A stretch of DNA of 64,000 nucleotides from Chromobacterium violaceum ATCC 12472 (GTDB lineage: Bacteria; Pseudomonadota; Gammaproteobacteria; Burkholderiales; Chromobacteriaceae): the NCBI RefSeq assembly GCF_000007705.1, contig NC_005085.1:4535752-4599751 (forward strand). The letters run 5' to 3'. Under the pieces are notes generated by a model. The model was not told the origin of the DNA. It saw nothing but the letters and a program-made list of their open reading frames with translations, and searched no databases. Each line of letters begins with the position of its first letter. The stretch's first letter is position 1. Below are positions 26,678 to 37,450 of this stretch, piece by piece. Made by a program: the position numbers and the translations under genes.

Positions 26678-28951
26678 ATGGCTTTGTGCATGCACAGACA
26701 AAAACTGAATCCGCTGGCGCTGGCCCTGGCCGCCGCCTTTGCCCTGAATGCCCCCGCGGCGCTCGCCGATGACGAAGAGCCGCCGATAGCCGTCCCCGCC
26801 CCGCCCAAGGAGCCAGGCCAGACCGTGGTCCACGCCGACGACATGGACGGCGAGATGAGCGTGATCCTGCACGCCAAGGGCAATGTGGTGGCGACCCGCG
26901 ACGACCAGAGGGTGGAATCCGACTGGCTGGACTATTACCAGACCAAGAACCGGGTCAAGGCCGGCGACCGCTTCCGCATGACCCGCGGCGGCGACGTCAT
27001 CACCGGCACCACGCTGGACTACAACGTGGACACCTACAGCGGCACCGGCATGGACCCGGTGTTCTCGATGGCCAGGCAGAATCAGACCGCGGTCAAGCCG
27101 GCGCCCGGCGCGCCGCCCGCCAAACCGGTGACCCTGCGCGGCGACGGCAGCCAGGTGGATTTCCAGGGACAAAACCAATATCGCGTCTACGGCAGCCGGA
27201 TGACCACCTGCGATCCCGGCGACGAAGCCTGGTATCTGAAGTCGTCGCGCACCGACCTCGATTACAACACCGGCGTCGGCGTCGCCCACAACGCCTGGAT
27301 GCAGTTCTACGGCGTGCCCATCCTGTATTCGCCATGGCTGGACTTTCCGCTCAACAGCAATCGCAAGTCCGGCTTCCTGATGCCGACCTTCAAGACCGGC
27401 AGCTCGGGCACCGAATTCTCGCTGCCCTACTACTGGAACATCGCGCCCAACTACGACGCCACCATCACGCCGCACATCAACGTCAAGCACGGCAACATGC
27501 TGGCCGGCGAATTCCGCTACCTGCAGCCCGACTACAGCGGCCGCATCTACACCGAGCAGTTGCCGAAAGACAAGCTGACCGGCGAGTCCCGCTACGCCTG
27601 GAGCGCCAGCCATAGCCAGAACTTCGGCCATGGCCTGAGCTTCGGCATGGATTTCAACCAGGTATCGGACAACAACTACTTCACCGATTTCGGCGATCAG
27701 GTGGCCATCGCATCCAACGTCAACCTGAACCGGGAAGCCTGGCTGAACTATGCCTTGGGTTGGCAGGGCGGCGGCGGCAACGTCACCCTGCGTGCCCAGC
27801 GCTACCAGAACCTGACCATCAATCCGGTCCCCGGCGACATCCCCTACGCCAAGATGCCGCAGCTGACCTTCAACGCGAATCAAAGCCTGCCGTCCGGTTT
27901 CTCGGCCAATCTGATCTCGGATCTGACCCGCTTCGACCATCCCTCGCTGCAGAATGCGGAGCGGCTGGTGCTGTACCCCAGCGTCAGCTGGAACTTCGAC
28001 CGTAGCTGGGGCTTCCTGCGGCCGAAATTGGGGGTCAACTACACCCACTACAACCTGGACGCCTTCCAAGGCAGTCCAAGCCATGTCCAGACCCGCACGC
28101 TGCCGATCTTCAGCACCGACGCCGGCCTGTATTTCGACCGCGACACCCAGTTCCTGGGACGAGACCACCTGATGACGCTGGAGCCCAGGCTGTTCTACGT
28201 CAACATTCCCAACAACAGGGATCAGAACTCGCTGCCGATGTTCGACACATCGGTCAACGACATCAATTTCGCGCAGCTGTTCACCGAAAACCGCTACTCC
28301 GGCTACGACCGCATCAACGGCGCCAACCAGATCACCACCGCGCTGACCAGCCGCTTCATCGACCAGAGCAATGGTCTGGAACGACTGCGTTTGGCGGTGG
28401 GCAAGCGTTTTTATCTGAAAGACGATGTCACGCAGACCGTCAACCAGCCCAGTTCCGACCTGCTGCTGTCCGCCGGCGGCGACCTGACCCGCGAATGGCG
28501 CTTCGACAGCAGCTATCAGTACAACCAGCAACTGGGCATGACCGAGCGCTACAACGCCCAGTTGCGCTACAACCCGGCGGCCGGCAAGATCGCCAGCGTG
28601 CGCTACCGCTTCGGCCGCTACGAACAGCTGGACAACTCCAACAACTACGGTCCGATGCGCCAGGTGGACGTGGCCGCGCAATGGCCGATCGCCCGCCGCT
28701 GGTACGCGATCGGCCGCTACAACTACTCCTTCATCGAGCGCAAGCCTATTGAGCGGCTGGCCGGCTTCGAGTACAACGATGGCTGCTGGTCGTTGCGGAT
28801 GTATAGCCAACGCTACGTCACCGACCCGACCACCACCAAGAACGCGTGGTTCTTCCAGCTGGAACTCAAGGGCCTCGGCGCCCTGGGCAACAACGGCGTG
28901 CAGGACACGCTGCGTCTGGCCGTACCCGGCTACACCAAGATTAACGAGTAA
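26678..28951 (+). CDS. lptD: LptD, LPS-assembly outer membrane protein
   Basis: This 757-residue protein inserts lipopolysaccharide into the outer leaflet with LptE. The signal peptide (LALALAAAFALNAPAALA) is followed by the N-terminal jellyroll OstA domain (about residues 50-180, VVHADDMDGEMSVILHAKGN). The C-terminal beta-barrel of about 550 residues has CDPGDEAWYLKSS and FYGVPILYSPWLDFPL at its entry. Cysteines before and after the barrel (CDPGDE and GCWSL) fit the disulfide pattern. The ATG at 26678 was chosen; 26690 is also possible, as neither has a clear ribosome site. It heads lptD-surA-pdxA. Confidence 0.95.
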   Translation: MALCMHRQKLNPLALALAAAFALNAPAALADDEEPPIAVPAPPKEPGQTVVHADDMDGEMSVILHAKGNVVATRDDQRVESDWLDYYQTKNRVKAGDRFRMTRGGDVITGTTLDYNVDTYSGTGMDPVFSMARQNQTAVKPAPGAPPAKPVTLRGDGSQVDFQGQNQYRVYGSRMTTCDPGDEAWYLKSSRTDLDYNTGVGVAHNAWMQFYGVPILYSPWLDFPLNSNRKSGFLMPTFKTGSSGTEFSLPYYWNIAPNYDATITPHINVKHGNMLAGEFRYLQPDYSGRIYTEQLPKDKLTGESRYAWSASHSQNFGHGLSFGMDFNQVSDNNYFTDFGDQVAIASNVNLNREAWLNYALGWQGGGGNVTLRAQRYQNLTINPVPGDIPYAKMPQLTFNANQSLPSGFSANLISDLTRFDHPSLQNAERLVLYPSVSWNFDRSWGFLRPKLGVNYTHYNLDAFQGSPSHVQTRTLPIFSTDAGLYFDRDTQFLGRDHLMTLEPRLFYVNIPNNRDQNSLPMFDTSVNDINFAQLFTENRYSGYDRINGANQITTALTSRFIDQSNGLERLRLAVGKRFYLKDDVTQTVNQPSSDLLLSAGGDLTREWRFDSSYQYNQQLGMTERYNAQLRYNPAAGKIASVRYRFGRYEQLDNSNNYGPMRQVDVAAQWPIARRWYAIGRYNYSFIERKPIERLAGFEYNDGCWSLRMYSQRYVTDPTTTKNAWFFQLELKGLGALGNNGVQDTLRLAVPGYTKINE

Positions 28952-28963
28952 CAAAGCCTGACC

Positions 28964-30253
28964 ATGAAAAAGACCCTGCTTGCCCTGTTGATCGCCAGCG
29001 TGATGCAAAGCGCCCTGGCGGCCCCCGCCACCCCGGTACGCGAAGTGGATCGCATCGTCGCCGTGGTCAACAAGAACGTGATCACCTGGCAAGAGCTGCA
29101 GGCGCGCGTCAACGAAGCGATCAAGCAGCTGGAAGCGCAAAAGGTGGCGCCGCCGCCGCGCGAAGTGCTGGAACGCCAGGTGCTGGAGCAGATGATCACC
29201 GAGGAAGTCCAGCTGCAGTACGCGGCCAGCGGCGGCTTGCGCATCGAGGACGCCGCGGTCGACCAGGCGGTGGCCAACCTCGCCAAGCAGAACAAGTTGA
29301 GCGAAGCGGGCCTGAAGGCCCAGCTGGCCAAAGACGGCATCACCCTGGATCGCCTGCGCGCAGACATCCGCCGCGAACTGACCATCTCCCGCCTGCGGGA
29401 CAGCGAAGTGGCGTCCCGCGTCAACGTCAGCGACAGCGAAGTGGATCAGGCGATGAAGAGCGCCCAGAGCGCCAACCGCACCGAATACCACCTGGCCAGC
29501 ATCCTGGTCGCCGTGCCGGAGCGGGCCGACGCCAAGCAAATCGACCAGCTGTCGCAGAAAGTCCACAAGGCCCAGGCCGACCTGGCCGCCGGCCAGCCGT
29601 TCGCCAAAGTGTCCGCCGCTTACTCCGACGCGCCCAACGCGCTGAAGGGCGGCGACATGGGCTGGCGCAGCGCCACCTCGCTGCCGCAGGAATTCGTCCA
29701 GTTGCTGGAGCAGATGAAGGTCGGCGCCGACACCGACGTGATCCGCACCCAGCAGGGCTTCTTCATCTTCAAGCTGGTGGACAAACGCAGCGGCGGCGCG
29801 CCGATGATGGTGGAGCAGTACCACCCGCGCCACATCCTGATCCGCACCAACGAGGCGGTGTCCGAAGCCGACGCCAAGGCCCGCATCGACCAGGTGCGCG
29901 ACCGCATCATGCGCGGCGCTAAGTTCGCCGACATGGCCAAGCTGTACTCTGAAGACGGCAGCAACGCCAAGGGCGGCGACCTGGGCTGGGTGAACATGGG
30001 CGACCTGGTGCCGGAATTCGAGAAGGCGATGGTGTCGCTGCCCATCGGCCAGGTGTCGCAGCCGGTGCGCACGCCGTTCGGCTGGCACCTTATTCTGGTC
30101 GAGGGCAAGCGCAACCAGGACGTCTCCAGCGACCACGAGAAAATGGCGGTCAAGCAACAGATCCGCGCGCGCAAGATGGAGCAGGCTTACACCGACTGGG
30201 TGCGCCAGCTGCGCGACTCCGCCTTCGTCGAAGAACACCTGGACGAGAAATGA
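28964..30253 (+). CDS. surA: SurA, periplasmic chaperone and peptidyl-prolyl isomerase
   Basis: This 429-residue protein carries outer membrane proteins to the BAM complex. After a signal peptide ([13 protein letters not shown]) comes the N-terminal chaperone domain ([18 protein letters not shown]), two parvulin domains (about 170-275 and 285-385, each with a GGDMGW or GGDLGW strand), and a C-terminal helix. It is 12 bp from lptD, its most important client. Its stop overlaps the pdxA start (30250-30253). Confidence 0.97.
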   Translation: MKKTLLALLIASVMQSALAAPATPVREVDRIVAVVNKNVITWQELQARVNEAIKQLEAQKVAPPPREVLERQVLEQMITEEVQLQYAASGGLRIEDAAVDQAVANLAKQNKLSEAGLKAQLAKDGITLDRLRADIRRELTISRLRDSEVASRVNVSDSEVDQAMKSAQSANRTEYHLASILVAVPERADAKQIDQLSQKVHKAQADLAAGQPFAKVSAAYSDAPNALKGGDMGWRSATSLPQEFVQLLEQMKVGADTDVIRTQQGFFIFKLVDKRSGGAPMMVEQYHPRHILIRTNEAVSEADAKARIDQVRDRIMRGAKFADMAKLYSEDGSNAKGGDLGWVNMGDLVPEFEKAMVSLPIGQVSQPVRTPFGWHLILVEGKRNQDVSSDHEKMAVKQQIRARKMEQAYTDWVRQLRDSAFVEEHLDEK

Positions 30254-31239
30254 TGCCCAAGCGGCCCGTCCTGGCCGTCACCGCCGGCGAGCCGGCCGGC
30301 ATCGGCCCCGACCTGGTGCTGCGGCTACCCGAGCTGGCGCCGGAGGCCCGTTGCGTGGCGATCGCCGATCACGCCTTGCTGGCGGATCGCGCCGCGGCGC
30401 TGGGCCTGAACCTGGAGCTGGCCGATTACCGCCGGGACCGGCCGGCGCCGGCCGGCGCGCTGGAGGTGCTGCACGTGCCGCTGGCCGCCCCGGCGCAAGC
30501 CGGCAGGCTGGATCCGGCCAATGGCCGCTACGTGCTCGCCACGCTGGACGCGGCGATAGACGGCTGCGTGTCCGGCGAGTTCGCCGCCATGGTGACCGCC
30601 CCGGTGCACAAAGGCGTGATCAACGACGCCGGCGTGCCGTTCACCGGCCACACCGAATACCTGGCGGAACGCACCGGCACGGGAAAAGTGGTGATGATGC
30701 TGGCCGGCGGCGGCATGCGCGTCGCGCTCGCCACCACCCACCTGCCCTTGCGCGAGGTCGCCGACGCGATCACCGCGCCGCTGCTGAATGAGGTGATCCG
30801 CATCCTGCACGCCGACCTGGAAAACAAGTTCGGCATAGACGCGCCGCGCATCCTGGTGGCCGGCCTGAATCCGCACGCCGGCGAAGGCGGCCACATGGGC
30901 CGCGAGGAAATCGACGTCATCGAACCCGCGCTGGACGCGCTGCGCGCCGAAGGCATCAATCTGATCGGCCCGCTGCCGGCCGACACGCTGTTCAATCCCG
31001 ACAAGCTGGCCGCCGCCGACGCGGTGCTGGCGATGTACCACGACCAGGGCCTGCCGGTGCTCAAGCACGCCAGCTTCGGCGCCGGCATCAACGTCACGCT
31101 GGGCCTGCCCATCGTCCGCACCTCGGTCGACCACGGCACCGCGCTGGACTTGGCCGGCAGCGGCCGCGCCGACCCGGGCAGCCTGCTGGAGGCGGTGCGG
31201 CTGGCGGAACAGCTGGCCGGCCACGCGGGCAGGCGCTGA
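30250..31239 (+). CDS. pdxA: PdxA, 4-hydroxythreonine-4-phosphate dehydrogenase
   Basis: This enzyme of about 329 residues oxidises 4-phosphohydroxy-L-threonine in pyridoxal phosphate synthesis. Motifs are [14 protein letters not shown] at the start, [24 protein letters not shown], metal histidines in ATTHLPL and [14 protein letters not shown], and [12 protein letters not shown]. There are two adjacent ATGs (30250 and 30253). The first overlaps the surA stop. rsmA, which often follows, is absent here. The gene ends 16 bp before the converging TPM-domain gene. Confidence 0.96.
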   Translation: MMPKRPVLAVTAGEPAGIGPDLVLRLPELAPEARCVAIADHALLADRAAALGLNLELADYRRDRPAPAGALEVLHVPLAAPAQAGRLDPANGRYVLATLDAAIDGCVSGEFAAMVTAPVHKGVINDAGVPFTGHTEYLAERTGTGKVVMMLAGGGMRVALATTHLPLREVADAITAPLLNEVIRILHADLENKFGIDAPRILVAGLNPHAGEGGHMGREEIDVIEPALDALRAEGINLIGPLPADTLFNPDKLAAADAVLAMYHDQGLPVLKHASFGAGINVTLGLPIVRTSVDHGTALDLAGSGRADPGSLLEAVRLAEQLAGHAGRR

Positions 31240-31255
31240 AGCCCTGCGAAACGGC

Positions 31256-31759
31256 TCAGCGCACCACCACCTGGTCCGGCAGCTCGTTGACGAAGGGCTC
31301 GCCGTTGCGCGGCGCGTGCGCCAGCAACAAGGCGTGGATGCGCCGCAAGCCCGACTCCAGTCCTTCCACGTGCGCTCCGGCGGCGAAAGCCCGCTGCATA
31401 TCGGCGCAGATGCCGGCCCACTCGCCTGCCGGCGCCAGGCGGTGGATGCCGCGGTCGGCGACAATTTCTATCCTGCGCTCGGCCAATAGCAGATACACCA
31501 GCACGCCGGTGTTGTCCTCGGTATCCCATACCCGGAGTTCGCCGAACCACTGCAGCGCCCGCTCCCTGGCGCTCATGCCGCGCCAGGCGGCGCGCCAGTC
31601 CAGCGCCGACTCCACCACGAAGCGCAACTGCCCCCGATGCGCCCGCTCCGACTCGGCGATCTGCCGCTCCAGCCGCTTCAGTTGAGCGGCAGGGAATTGC
31701 CGCCGCGCCTGCCAGCCGGTGCTGCACAGGTGGCGCCATGCGCGTTGCCATCGATTCAT
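31256..31759 (-). CDS. TPM-domain protein (short form)
   Basis: This 167-residue protein has no signal peptide. It carries a TPM/YgcG-type fold: SERAHRGQLRFVVESALDW, ALQWFGELRVWDTEDNTGVLVYLLLAERRIEIVADRGI (the conserved strand), and a C-terminal helix with HALLLAHAPRNGE. It lies one base after the longer TPM gene and is the last gene of the lemA-TPM-TPM operon. Family function is unclear; a phosphatase or membrane-protein maintenance role has been proposed for relatives. Confidence 0.85.
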   Translation of the reverse strand: MNRWQRAWRHLCSTGWQARRQFPAAQLKRLERQIAESERAHRGQLRFVVESALDWRAAWRGMSARERALQWFGELRVWDTEDNTGVLVYLLLAERRIEIVADRGIHRLAPAGEWAGICADMQRAFAAGAHVEGLESGLRRIHALLLAHAPRNGEPFVNELPDQVVVR

Positions 31760-31760
31760 C

Positions 31761-32606
31761 TCACCAGTCTCCCGAAGCGCCGCCGCCGCCGAAATCCCCG
31801 CCGCCGCCGGACCATCCGCTGCCGCCATCCGAACCCGAACCGCCACCGCCGCCCCAATTGCCCCAGTTGGCCAAGGACAGGCCATGCTCGCCCAGGACCA
31901 GGCACAAGCCGGCGGCCATCGCGCCTATCAGCAGCGCCGTCAGCATGTCGGCGCCCAACACCGCCGCCAGGCCTATGCTGAGGCAGCCGATGATGAAGCT
32001 GCCGACCAGCCGGCCGAACAGCTTGCCGGCGACGCCGGAGCCGATCAGCAGGAAGAAGGCCAGCAAGGGCCAGCTGTCGCTCCAGCCGCTTCCCTGCGTG
32101 GCCGGCTTGGCCGGTTCAGGCAGCTTCTCGCCGTCTATCAGGCCCTCGATCTGCGCCGTCGCCGCCTGGATGCCCTGGAAGCGCAGCCCCTGCTTGAACA
32201 GTGGCCGCAGCGTGTCCTGCAGGATGCGCTTGGCGTAGATATCCGGAATCGCGCCCTCCAGGCCGCGTCCGACCAGCAGCTGGGTCTTGCGCGACTCGGC
32301 GACGATCAGCAGCAGCGCGCCGTCGTCCACGCCCTTGCGCCCCAGCTTCCAGCTGTCCATCACCCGAGTGCCGTAATCGAACGGCGTTTCCGGATCGACG
32401 GTCGGCACGATCAGCACCGCCAGCTGGCTGCCCTTGCGCTGGCGGAAATCCAGCAGTTGCTTTTCCAGCTCGCCGCGCTCGGCGTCGGTCAGGAAAGCCG
32501 CCTGATCGATCACCGGCGAGGTCGGCGGCGGCACCGCCACCTCGGCCCGAACCGCGCCCGCCAGCAGGCACAGCGCAAGCCACAGCCAGGACCATGCGCG
32601 GCTCAT
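31761..32606 (-). CDS. TPM-domain membrane protein (YgcG-like)
   Basis: This 281-residue protein has a signal peptide (ending VRA/EVAVP), a periplasmic TPM domain at about residues 30-155 (VIDQAAFLTDAERGEL, YGTRVMDSWKLGRKGVDDGALLLI, RGLEGAIPD), and two or three membrane helices at about 180-245. The low-complexity tail is Gly/Ser-rich (GGGGDFGGGGASG). This is the usual YgcG architecture next to lemA. It is 1 bp from lemA and is co-transcribed with it. Confidence 0.9.
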   Translation of the reverse strand: MSRAWSWLWLALCLLAGAVRAEVAVPPPTSPVIDQAAFLTDAERGELEKQLLDFRQRKGSQLAVLIVPTVDPETPFDYGTRVMDSWKLGRKGVDDGALLLIVAESRKTQLLVGRGLEGAIPDIYAKRILQDTLRPLFKQGLRFQGIQAATAQIEGLIDGEKLPEPAKPATQGSGWSDSWPLLAFFLLIGSGVAGKLFGRLVGSFIIGCLSIGLAAVLGADMLTALLIGAMAAGLCLVLGEHGLSLANWGNWGGGGGSGSDGGSGWSGGGGDFGGGGASGDW

Positions 32607-32607
32607 C

Positions 32608-33204
32608 TCACTTGCCTTGCTGGTCGAAGTTCACCTGCGGCGGCGCCGAGATGGCCTTCTCGTTTTCCACGGCGAAGTTGGGCCGGGTCTTCAGGCTGAA
32701 CATCATCGCGGTCAGGTTGTTGGGGAAGCTGCGCACGGTGACGTTGTAGGCCTGCACCGAATCGATGTAACGCTTGCGCGCCAACGCGATGCGGTTCTCG
32801 GTGCCTTCCAGCTGCGCCTGCAGGTCGCGGAACGACTGGTCGGCCTTCAGCTGCGGGTAGTTTTCCGACACCACCAGCAGTCGAGACAGCGCCGAGCCCA
32901 GCTGATTCTGCGCGGCGGCGAACTGCTTGAGCTTGTTCTCGTCGGTGGCCGCAGCAGCGTCCATCTGGATGCTGCCGACGCGGGCGCGCGCCTCGGTCAC
33001 CTGGGTCAGCACGTCCTTCTCGTGCTTGGCGTAGCCCTGCACCGTCTTCACCAGATTGGGAATCAGGTCGGCGCGGCGCTGGTACTGGTTGAGCACCTCG
33101 GACCAGGCGGCGTTGGCCGCTTCGTCCTGGGCCTGCATCGCGTTATAGCCGCAGCCGCTCAACGTGGCCGCCAGCGTGAAGACCAGCAACAGTTTTTTCC
33201 ACAT
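32608..33204 (-). CDS. lemA: LemA family protein
   Basis: This 198-residue protein has one N-terminal hydrophobic segment with a lipobox-like LSGCG, so it is probably a lipoprotein. A long helical LemA domain follows, with NQYQRRADLIPNLV, TEARARVGS, LSRLLVVSENYPQLKAD and FRDLQAQLEGTENRIALARKRYIDSVQAYN, all family signatures. The ATG at 33204 has GGAAAGG at a fitting distance; ATGs at 33213 and 33222 are alternatives. First gene of lemA-TPM-TPM. Confidence 0.93.
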   Translation of the reverse strand: MWKKLLLVFTLAATLSGCGYNAMQAQDEAANAAWSEVLNQYQRRADLIPNLVKTVQGYAKHEKDVLTQVTEARARVGSIQMDAAAATDENKLKQFAAAQNQLGSALSRLLVVSENYPQLKADQSFRDLQAQLEGTENRIALARKRYIDSVQAYNVTVRSFPNNLTAMMFSLKTRPNFAVENEKAISAPPQVNFDQQGK

Positions 33205-33420
33205 CTTCGCCATCCTTTCCATATTGCGAAACGCCCGCTAGGAACGTATTCAAAAGCGATAGCTTACCGAAAAACGCCGCCGCGCCGGAAACCAAAAAAA
33301 CTCATGGCCGCGGGATTGGCGGCAGAAAATGACGCGAATGGCGCCGGGCTTTACGATCCCGATTGAATAAAATATTCACGCCGACGCCCATGAGCGCGCA
33401 TCATGCCGGACGGCAATATC

Positions 33421-33449
33421 TTGATCTAGAGAGGAAAACCCCCTATTCA
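33421..33449 (+). promoter_or_regulatory. Candidate sigma70 promoter for the large oxidoreductase gene
   Basis: TTGATC, 17 bases, TATTCA. It lies within the 321-base gap between lemA and the oxidoreductase gene (33205-33525); nothing else in that gap is recognised except promoter-like AT-rich stretches. Confidence 0.4.
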
Positions 33450-33525
33450 ACTCGTATTTTTCGCATCGCAGCAATTACGTTAAACTGGCAGGCACTCCTC
33501 TAAATAAAACCCAGCTTGCGGACAA

Positions 33526-36500
33526 ATGACAGCCATCACCAGCGAACAGCGCCTGCGGGAGATCCCGTACAACTACACCTCGTATTCCGACCGTGAAATC
33601 GTGATCCGCCTGCTGGGCGAATCGATGTGGCAATTGCTGGACGAATTGCGCGGCGAGCGCAGGACCGGCCGCTCGGCGAGGATGCTGTTCGAGGTGCTGG
33701 GCGATATCTGGGTGGTGGACCGCAACCCCTACCTGGTGGACGACCTGCTCGACAATCCCAAGCGCCTGGCCGCGCTGGTGGAGGCGATGCGCCACCGGCT
33801 GACCGAGATCGAGAAGCGCCGCGACGGCAACGACAAGGTGCAGCGGATGATCGCCGCCGCCCGCGAGGCGGTGGACGCGTTCGCGCGCCAGTTCGAGGAA
33901 ACCCGCGCGCTGCGCGCCCGCGTGCTGAAGCGGCTGACCCGGCTGACCCGGCGCGACAACATCCTGTTCGACGGCCTGTCCCGCGTCGCCCACGTCACCG
34001 ACGCCACCGACTGGCGCGTCGAGTACCCGTTCGTGGTGCTGAGCCCGGACAGCGAGGCCGAGATGGCGCCGCTGGTGCGCGCCTGCATCGAGCTGGGCCT
34101 GACCATCATCCCGCGCGGCGGCGGCACCGGCTACACCGGCGGCGCGGTGCCGCTGGACCGGATGAGCGCGGTGATCAACACCGAGAAGCTGGACCGCCAC
34201 CTGGGCGTGGAGCATATCGAGCTGCCGGGCCTCACCGGCAAGCGCGCCACCATTTCCTGCGGCGCCGGCGTGGTCACCGCCCGCGTGTCCGAAGCCGCCG
34301 CCGCCGCCGGCCTGGTGTTCGCGGTGGACCCGACCTCGGCCGAGGCCTCCTGTATCGGCGGCAATATCGCGATGAACGCCGGCGGCAAGAAGGCGGTGTT
34401 GTGGGGCACCACGCTGGACAATCTGGCCAGCTGGAAGATGGTGGACCCTGACGGCCATTGGCAGCTGGTGGAACGCATCGGCCACAACTACGGCAAGATC
34501 CACGACGTGGCCGAGGCCCGTTTCCGCGTGTCGCGGCTGGCCGACGACGGCAAGACCGTGCTCGACAGCCGCGAGCTAGTGATTCCCGGCAGCGCGTTCC
34601 GCAAAGTGGGCCTGGGCAAGGACGTCACCGACAAATTCCTGGCCGGTCTGCCCGGCGTGCAGAAGGAAGGCTGCGACGGCATCATCACCAGCGCCCGCTT
34701 CGTGCTGCACAAGATGCCGAAGCACACCCGCACCGTGTGCCTGGAGTTCTTCGGCACCGTGGCCGAGGCGACGCCGGCCATCGTCGAAATCACCGACCTG
34801 TTCAAGCCGGGCGGCGCCTGCCTGGCCGCAGGCGTGCAGCTGGCAGGCCTGGAGCACCTGGATTGGCGCTACGTGCGCGCAGTCGGCTACGCCACCAAGG
34901 CCAAGAGCAAGGGCCGGCCCAAGATGGTGCTGATCGCCGACATCGTGTCCGACGACGAAAACGCCGCCGCCGAAGCCGCCAGCCAGGTGGTGCGCATCGC
35001 CAACGCCCGTCACGGCGAAGGCTTCATCGCGGTGACGCCGGAGGCGCGCAAGACCTTCTGGCTGGACCGCAGCCGCACCGCCGCCATCGCCAAGCACACC
35101 AACGCGTTCAAGATCAACGAGGACGTGGTGATCCCGCTGCCGCGCCTCGGCGACTACAGCGACGGCATCGAGCGCATCAACATCGAGCTGTCGATCGCCA
35201 ACAAGATCGAGCTGCTGGACACGCTGACCGAGTATTTCCACGGCCGGCTGCCGGTGGACAAGATGGACACCAACCTGCCGTCCGAGGAACTGATCGGCGA
35301 TAGGCGGGCCGCCGCGCTGTCGCTGCTGGCCGTCAGCCGCGACCGCTGGCAATGGCTGCTGGACCATATGGACGCGCCTTTCCACGAATACGCGGCGCGC
35401 TGGCCGGACGCGCCGCTGGAAGACCGCGCCGCCCGGCCGGACACCGTGTTCCACGCGCTGCGCGACTTCGCGCTGCGCGTCAGCTGGAAACGCGAGGTGC
35501 TGGCCGAGCTGGAGCAGATTTTCTCCGGCACCGCCGCCGCCGGCATCCGCGCCGCCATCCGCGAGCTGCAGCAGCACGTGCTGCGCGGCCGCGTGTTCGT
35601 CGCGCTGCACATGCACGCCGGCGACGGCAACGTGCACACCAACCTGCCGGTCAACTCCGACAACTACCGGATGCTGCAGACCGCCCACCGCGCGGTGGAA
35701 CGCATCATGGCGCTGGCGCGGCGGCTGGGCGGCGTGATCTCCGGCGAGCACGGCATCGGCATCACCAAGCTGGAATTCCTCAACGACGACGAAATCGGCC
35801 CGTTCCGCGCCTACAAGGAGCGGGTGGACCCGAATGGCCACTTCAACCGCGGCAAGCTGCTGCCCGGCGCAGACCTGCGCCTGGCTTACACGCCGTCGTT
35901 CTCGCTGCTGGGCGCCGAATCGCTGATCCTGGAACAGTCCGACATCGGCGAAATCAACAATTCGATCAAGGACTGCCTGCGCTGCGGCAAGTGCAAGCCG
36001 GTATGCTCCACCCACGTGCCGCGCGCCAACCTGCTGTACAGCCCGCGCAACAAGATTCTCGGCGTCGGCCTGCTGACCGAGGCCTTCCTGTACGAGGAGC
36101 AGACCCGGCGCGGCGTCAGCCTCAAGCATTTCGAAGAGCTGTCCGACGTGGCCGACCACTGCACGGTCTGCCACCGCTGCGTCAAGCCCTGCCCGGTGAA
36201 GATCGATTTCGGCGACGTGTCGGTGGCGATGCGCAATTTTCTGCGCAAGTCCGGCAAGAAGAAGTTCAATCCCGGCACCGCGCTGGGCATGGCCTTCCTC
36301 ACCGCCAAGGATCCGGCCACGGTCAAGACCATACGCGCCGGCCTGGTCGGCGTCGGCTACAGGGCGCAGCGGCTGGGCAACCAGTTCGGCAAGCGCCTGG
36401 GCCTGATCGGCGGGCAGAAGAAGCAGCCGCCGTCCACCATCGGCCCGGCCCCGATCAAGGAGCAGGTGATCCACTTCATCAACCGGCCGATGCCGGGCGG

Positions 36501-37380
36501 ACTGCCGAAGAAGACCGCGCGCGCGCTGCTGGACGTGGAAGACCCGCACGTGGTGCCGGTGATACGCAACCCCAAGGCGGCCGAGGACGCCGAGGCGGTG
36601 TTCTATTTCCCCGGCTGCGGCTCCGAGCGCCTGTTCAGCCAGGTCGGCCTCGCCACCCAGGCGATGCTGTGGCACATCGGCGCGCAGACGGTGCTGCCGC
36701 CCGGCTACTTGTGCTGCGGCTACCCGCAGACCAGCGCCGGCTACCAGGACAAGGGCGACGCCATCACCACCGAGAACCGCGTGCTGTTCCACCGCGTCGC
36801 CAACACGCTGAACTATCTGGACATCAAGACCGTGGTGGTCAGCTGCGGCACCTGCTTCGACCAGCTGGCCCACTACCGCTTCGAGGACATCTTCCCCGGC
36901 TGCCGCGTGATCGACATCCATGAATACCTGATGGAAAAGGGCGTCAAGCTGGACGGCATCCAGGGCCAGCAGTATCTCTATCACGACCCCTGCCACACGC
37001 CGATGAAGACCCACCAGCCGCTCAAGGTGGTCAACGAGCTGATGGGCGGCGGCGTGCCGCTGACCGACCGCTGCTGCGGCGAAGCCGGCACCTTCGCCGC
37101 CAGCCGGCCGGACATCTCCACCCAGGTGCGCGCGCGCAAGGAAGAAGAGATCCGCAACAACCTGCAGGCGCTGACCGGCGGCCAGGCGCCCGCCAAGCCG
37201 GTGAAGATCCTCACTTCCTGCCCGTCCTGCCTGCAAGGCCTGTCGCGCTACAACGACGACACCGGCACCGAGGCCGACTACATCGTGGTGGAGATCGCCC
37301 GTCACATTCTGGGCGAGAACTGGCTGCCGGAGTACGTGGCCCGCGCCCGCGACGGCGGCATCGAACGGGTATTGCTGTAA
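33526..37380 (+). CDS. Large FAD/Fe-S oxidoreductase (DUF3683, FAD-linked oxidase and GlpC-like domains fused)
   Basis: This 1284-residue cytoplasmic protein has these domains in order: a DUF3683-type N-terminus ([28 protein letters not shown]), a VAO-type FAD domain (about 170-310, [20 protein letters not shown]), the FAD-oxidase C domain to about 800 ([31 protein letters not shown]), and two 4Fe-4S motifs ([11 protein letters not shown] near 816 and [11 protein letters not shown] near 878). Two CCG heterodisulfide-reductase-type domains end it (about 1025-1240, [21 protein letters not shown]). The architecture suggests a D-2-hydroxyacid (D-lactate-like) dehydrogenase passing electrons to quinone through a fused GlpC-like subunit. 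The substrate is not certain. Confidence 0.88.
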   Translation: MTAITSEQRLREIPYNYTSYSDREIVIRLLGESMWQLLDELRGERRTGRSARMLFEVLGDIWVVDRNPYLVDDLLDNPKRLAALVEAMRHRLTEIEKRRDGNDKVQRMIAAAREAVDAFARQFEETRALRARVLKRLTRLTRRDNILFDGLSRVAHVTDATDWRVEYPFVVLSPDSEAEMAPLVRACIELGLTIIPRGGGTGYTGGAVPLDRMSAVINTEKLDRHLGVEHIELPGLTGKRATISCGAGVVTARVSEAAAAAGLVFAVDPTSAEASCIGGNIAMNAGGKKAVLWGTTLDNLASWKMVDPDGHWQLVERIGHNYGKIHDVAEARFRVSRLADDGKTVLDSRELVIPGSAFRKVGLGKDVTDKFLAGLPGVQKEGCDGIITSARFVLHKMPKHTRTVCLEFFGTVAEATPAIVEITDLFKPGGACLAAGVQLAGLEHLDWRYVRAVGYATKAKSKGRPKMVLIADIVSDDENAAAEAASQVVRIANARHGEGFIAVTPEARKTFWLDRSRTAAIAKHTNAFKINEDVVIPLPRLGDYSDGIERINIELSIANKIELLDTLTEYFHGRLPVDKMDTNLPSEELIGDRRAAALSLLAVSRDRWQWLLDHMDAPFHEYAARWPDAPLEDRAARPDTVFHALRDFALRVSWKREVLAELEQIFSGTAAAGIRAAIRELQQHVLRGRVFVALHMHAGDGNVHTNLPVNSDNYRMLQTAHRAVERIMALARRLGGVISGEHGIGITKLEFLNDDEIGPFRAYKERVDPNGHFNRGKLLPGADLRLAYTPSFSLLGAESLILEQSDIGEINNSIKDCLRCGKCKPVCSTHVPRANLLYSPRNKILGVGLLTEAFLYEEQTRRGVSLKHFEELSDVADHCTVCHRCVKPCPVKIDFGDVSVAMRNFLRKSGKKKFNPGTALGMAFLTAKDPATVKTIRAGLVGVGYRAQRLGNQFGKRLGLIGGQKKQPPSTIGPAPIKEQVIHFINRPMPGGLPKKTARALLDVEDPHVVPVIRNPKAAEDAEAVFYFPGCGSERLFSQVGLATQAMLWHIGAQTVLPPGYLCCGYPQTSAGYQDKGDAITTENRVLFHRVANTLNYLDIKTVVVSCGTCFDQLAHYRFEDIFPGCRVIDIHEYLMEKGVKLDGIQGQQYLYHDPCHTPMKTHQPLKVVNELMGGGVPLTDRCCGEAGTFAASRPDISTQVRARKEEEIRNNLQALTGGQAPAKPVKILTSCPSCLQGLSRYNDDTGTEADYIVVEIARHILGENWLPEYVARARDGGIERVLL

Positions 37381-37389
37381 CGGCCGGTC

Positions 37390-37420
37390 TTGACCTTGCC
37401 CTTGCGGCAAGGTCCACACT
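37390..37420 (+). promoter_or_regulatory. MerR-type operator and promoter of the MerR/GyrI gene
   Basis: TTGACC (-35) and CACACT (-10) are 19 bp apart, the over-long spacer characteristic of MerR-controlled promoters. The spacer holds a perfect dyad ACCTTGCC-CTTGC-GGCAAGGT (37393-37413). It is 30 bp before the regulator gene, so autoregulation is expected. Confidence 0.75.
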
Positions 37421-37450
37421 GCCTCCATCCGCCACCACGCATTTCGACCC

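Noticed and set aside
26549-30238. A 1229-codon open frame on the minus strand opposite lptD and surA
   Set aside because: It is a shadow of high-GC coding sequence: the plus strand carries clear LptD and SurA motifs, and the minus frame has a compositionally biased, motif-free translation.
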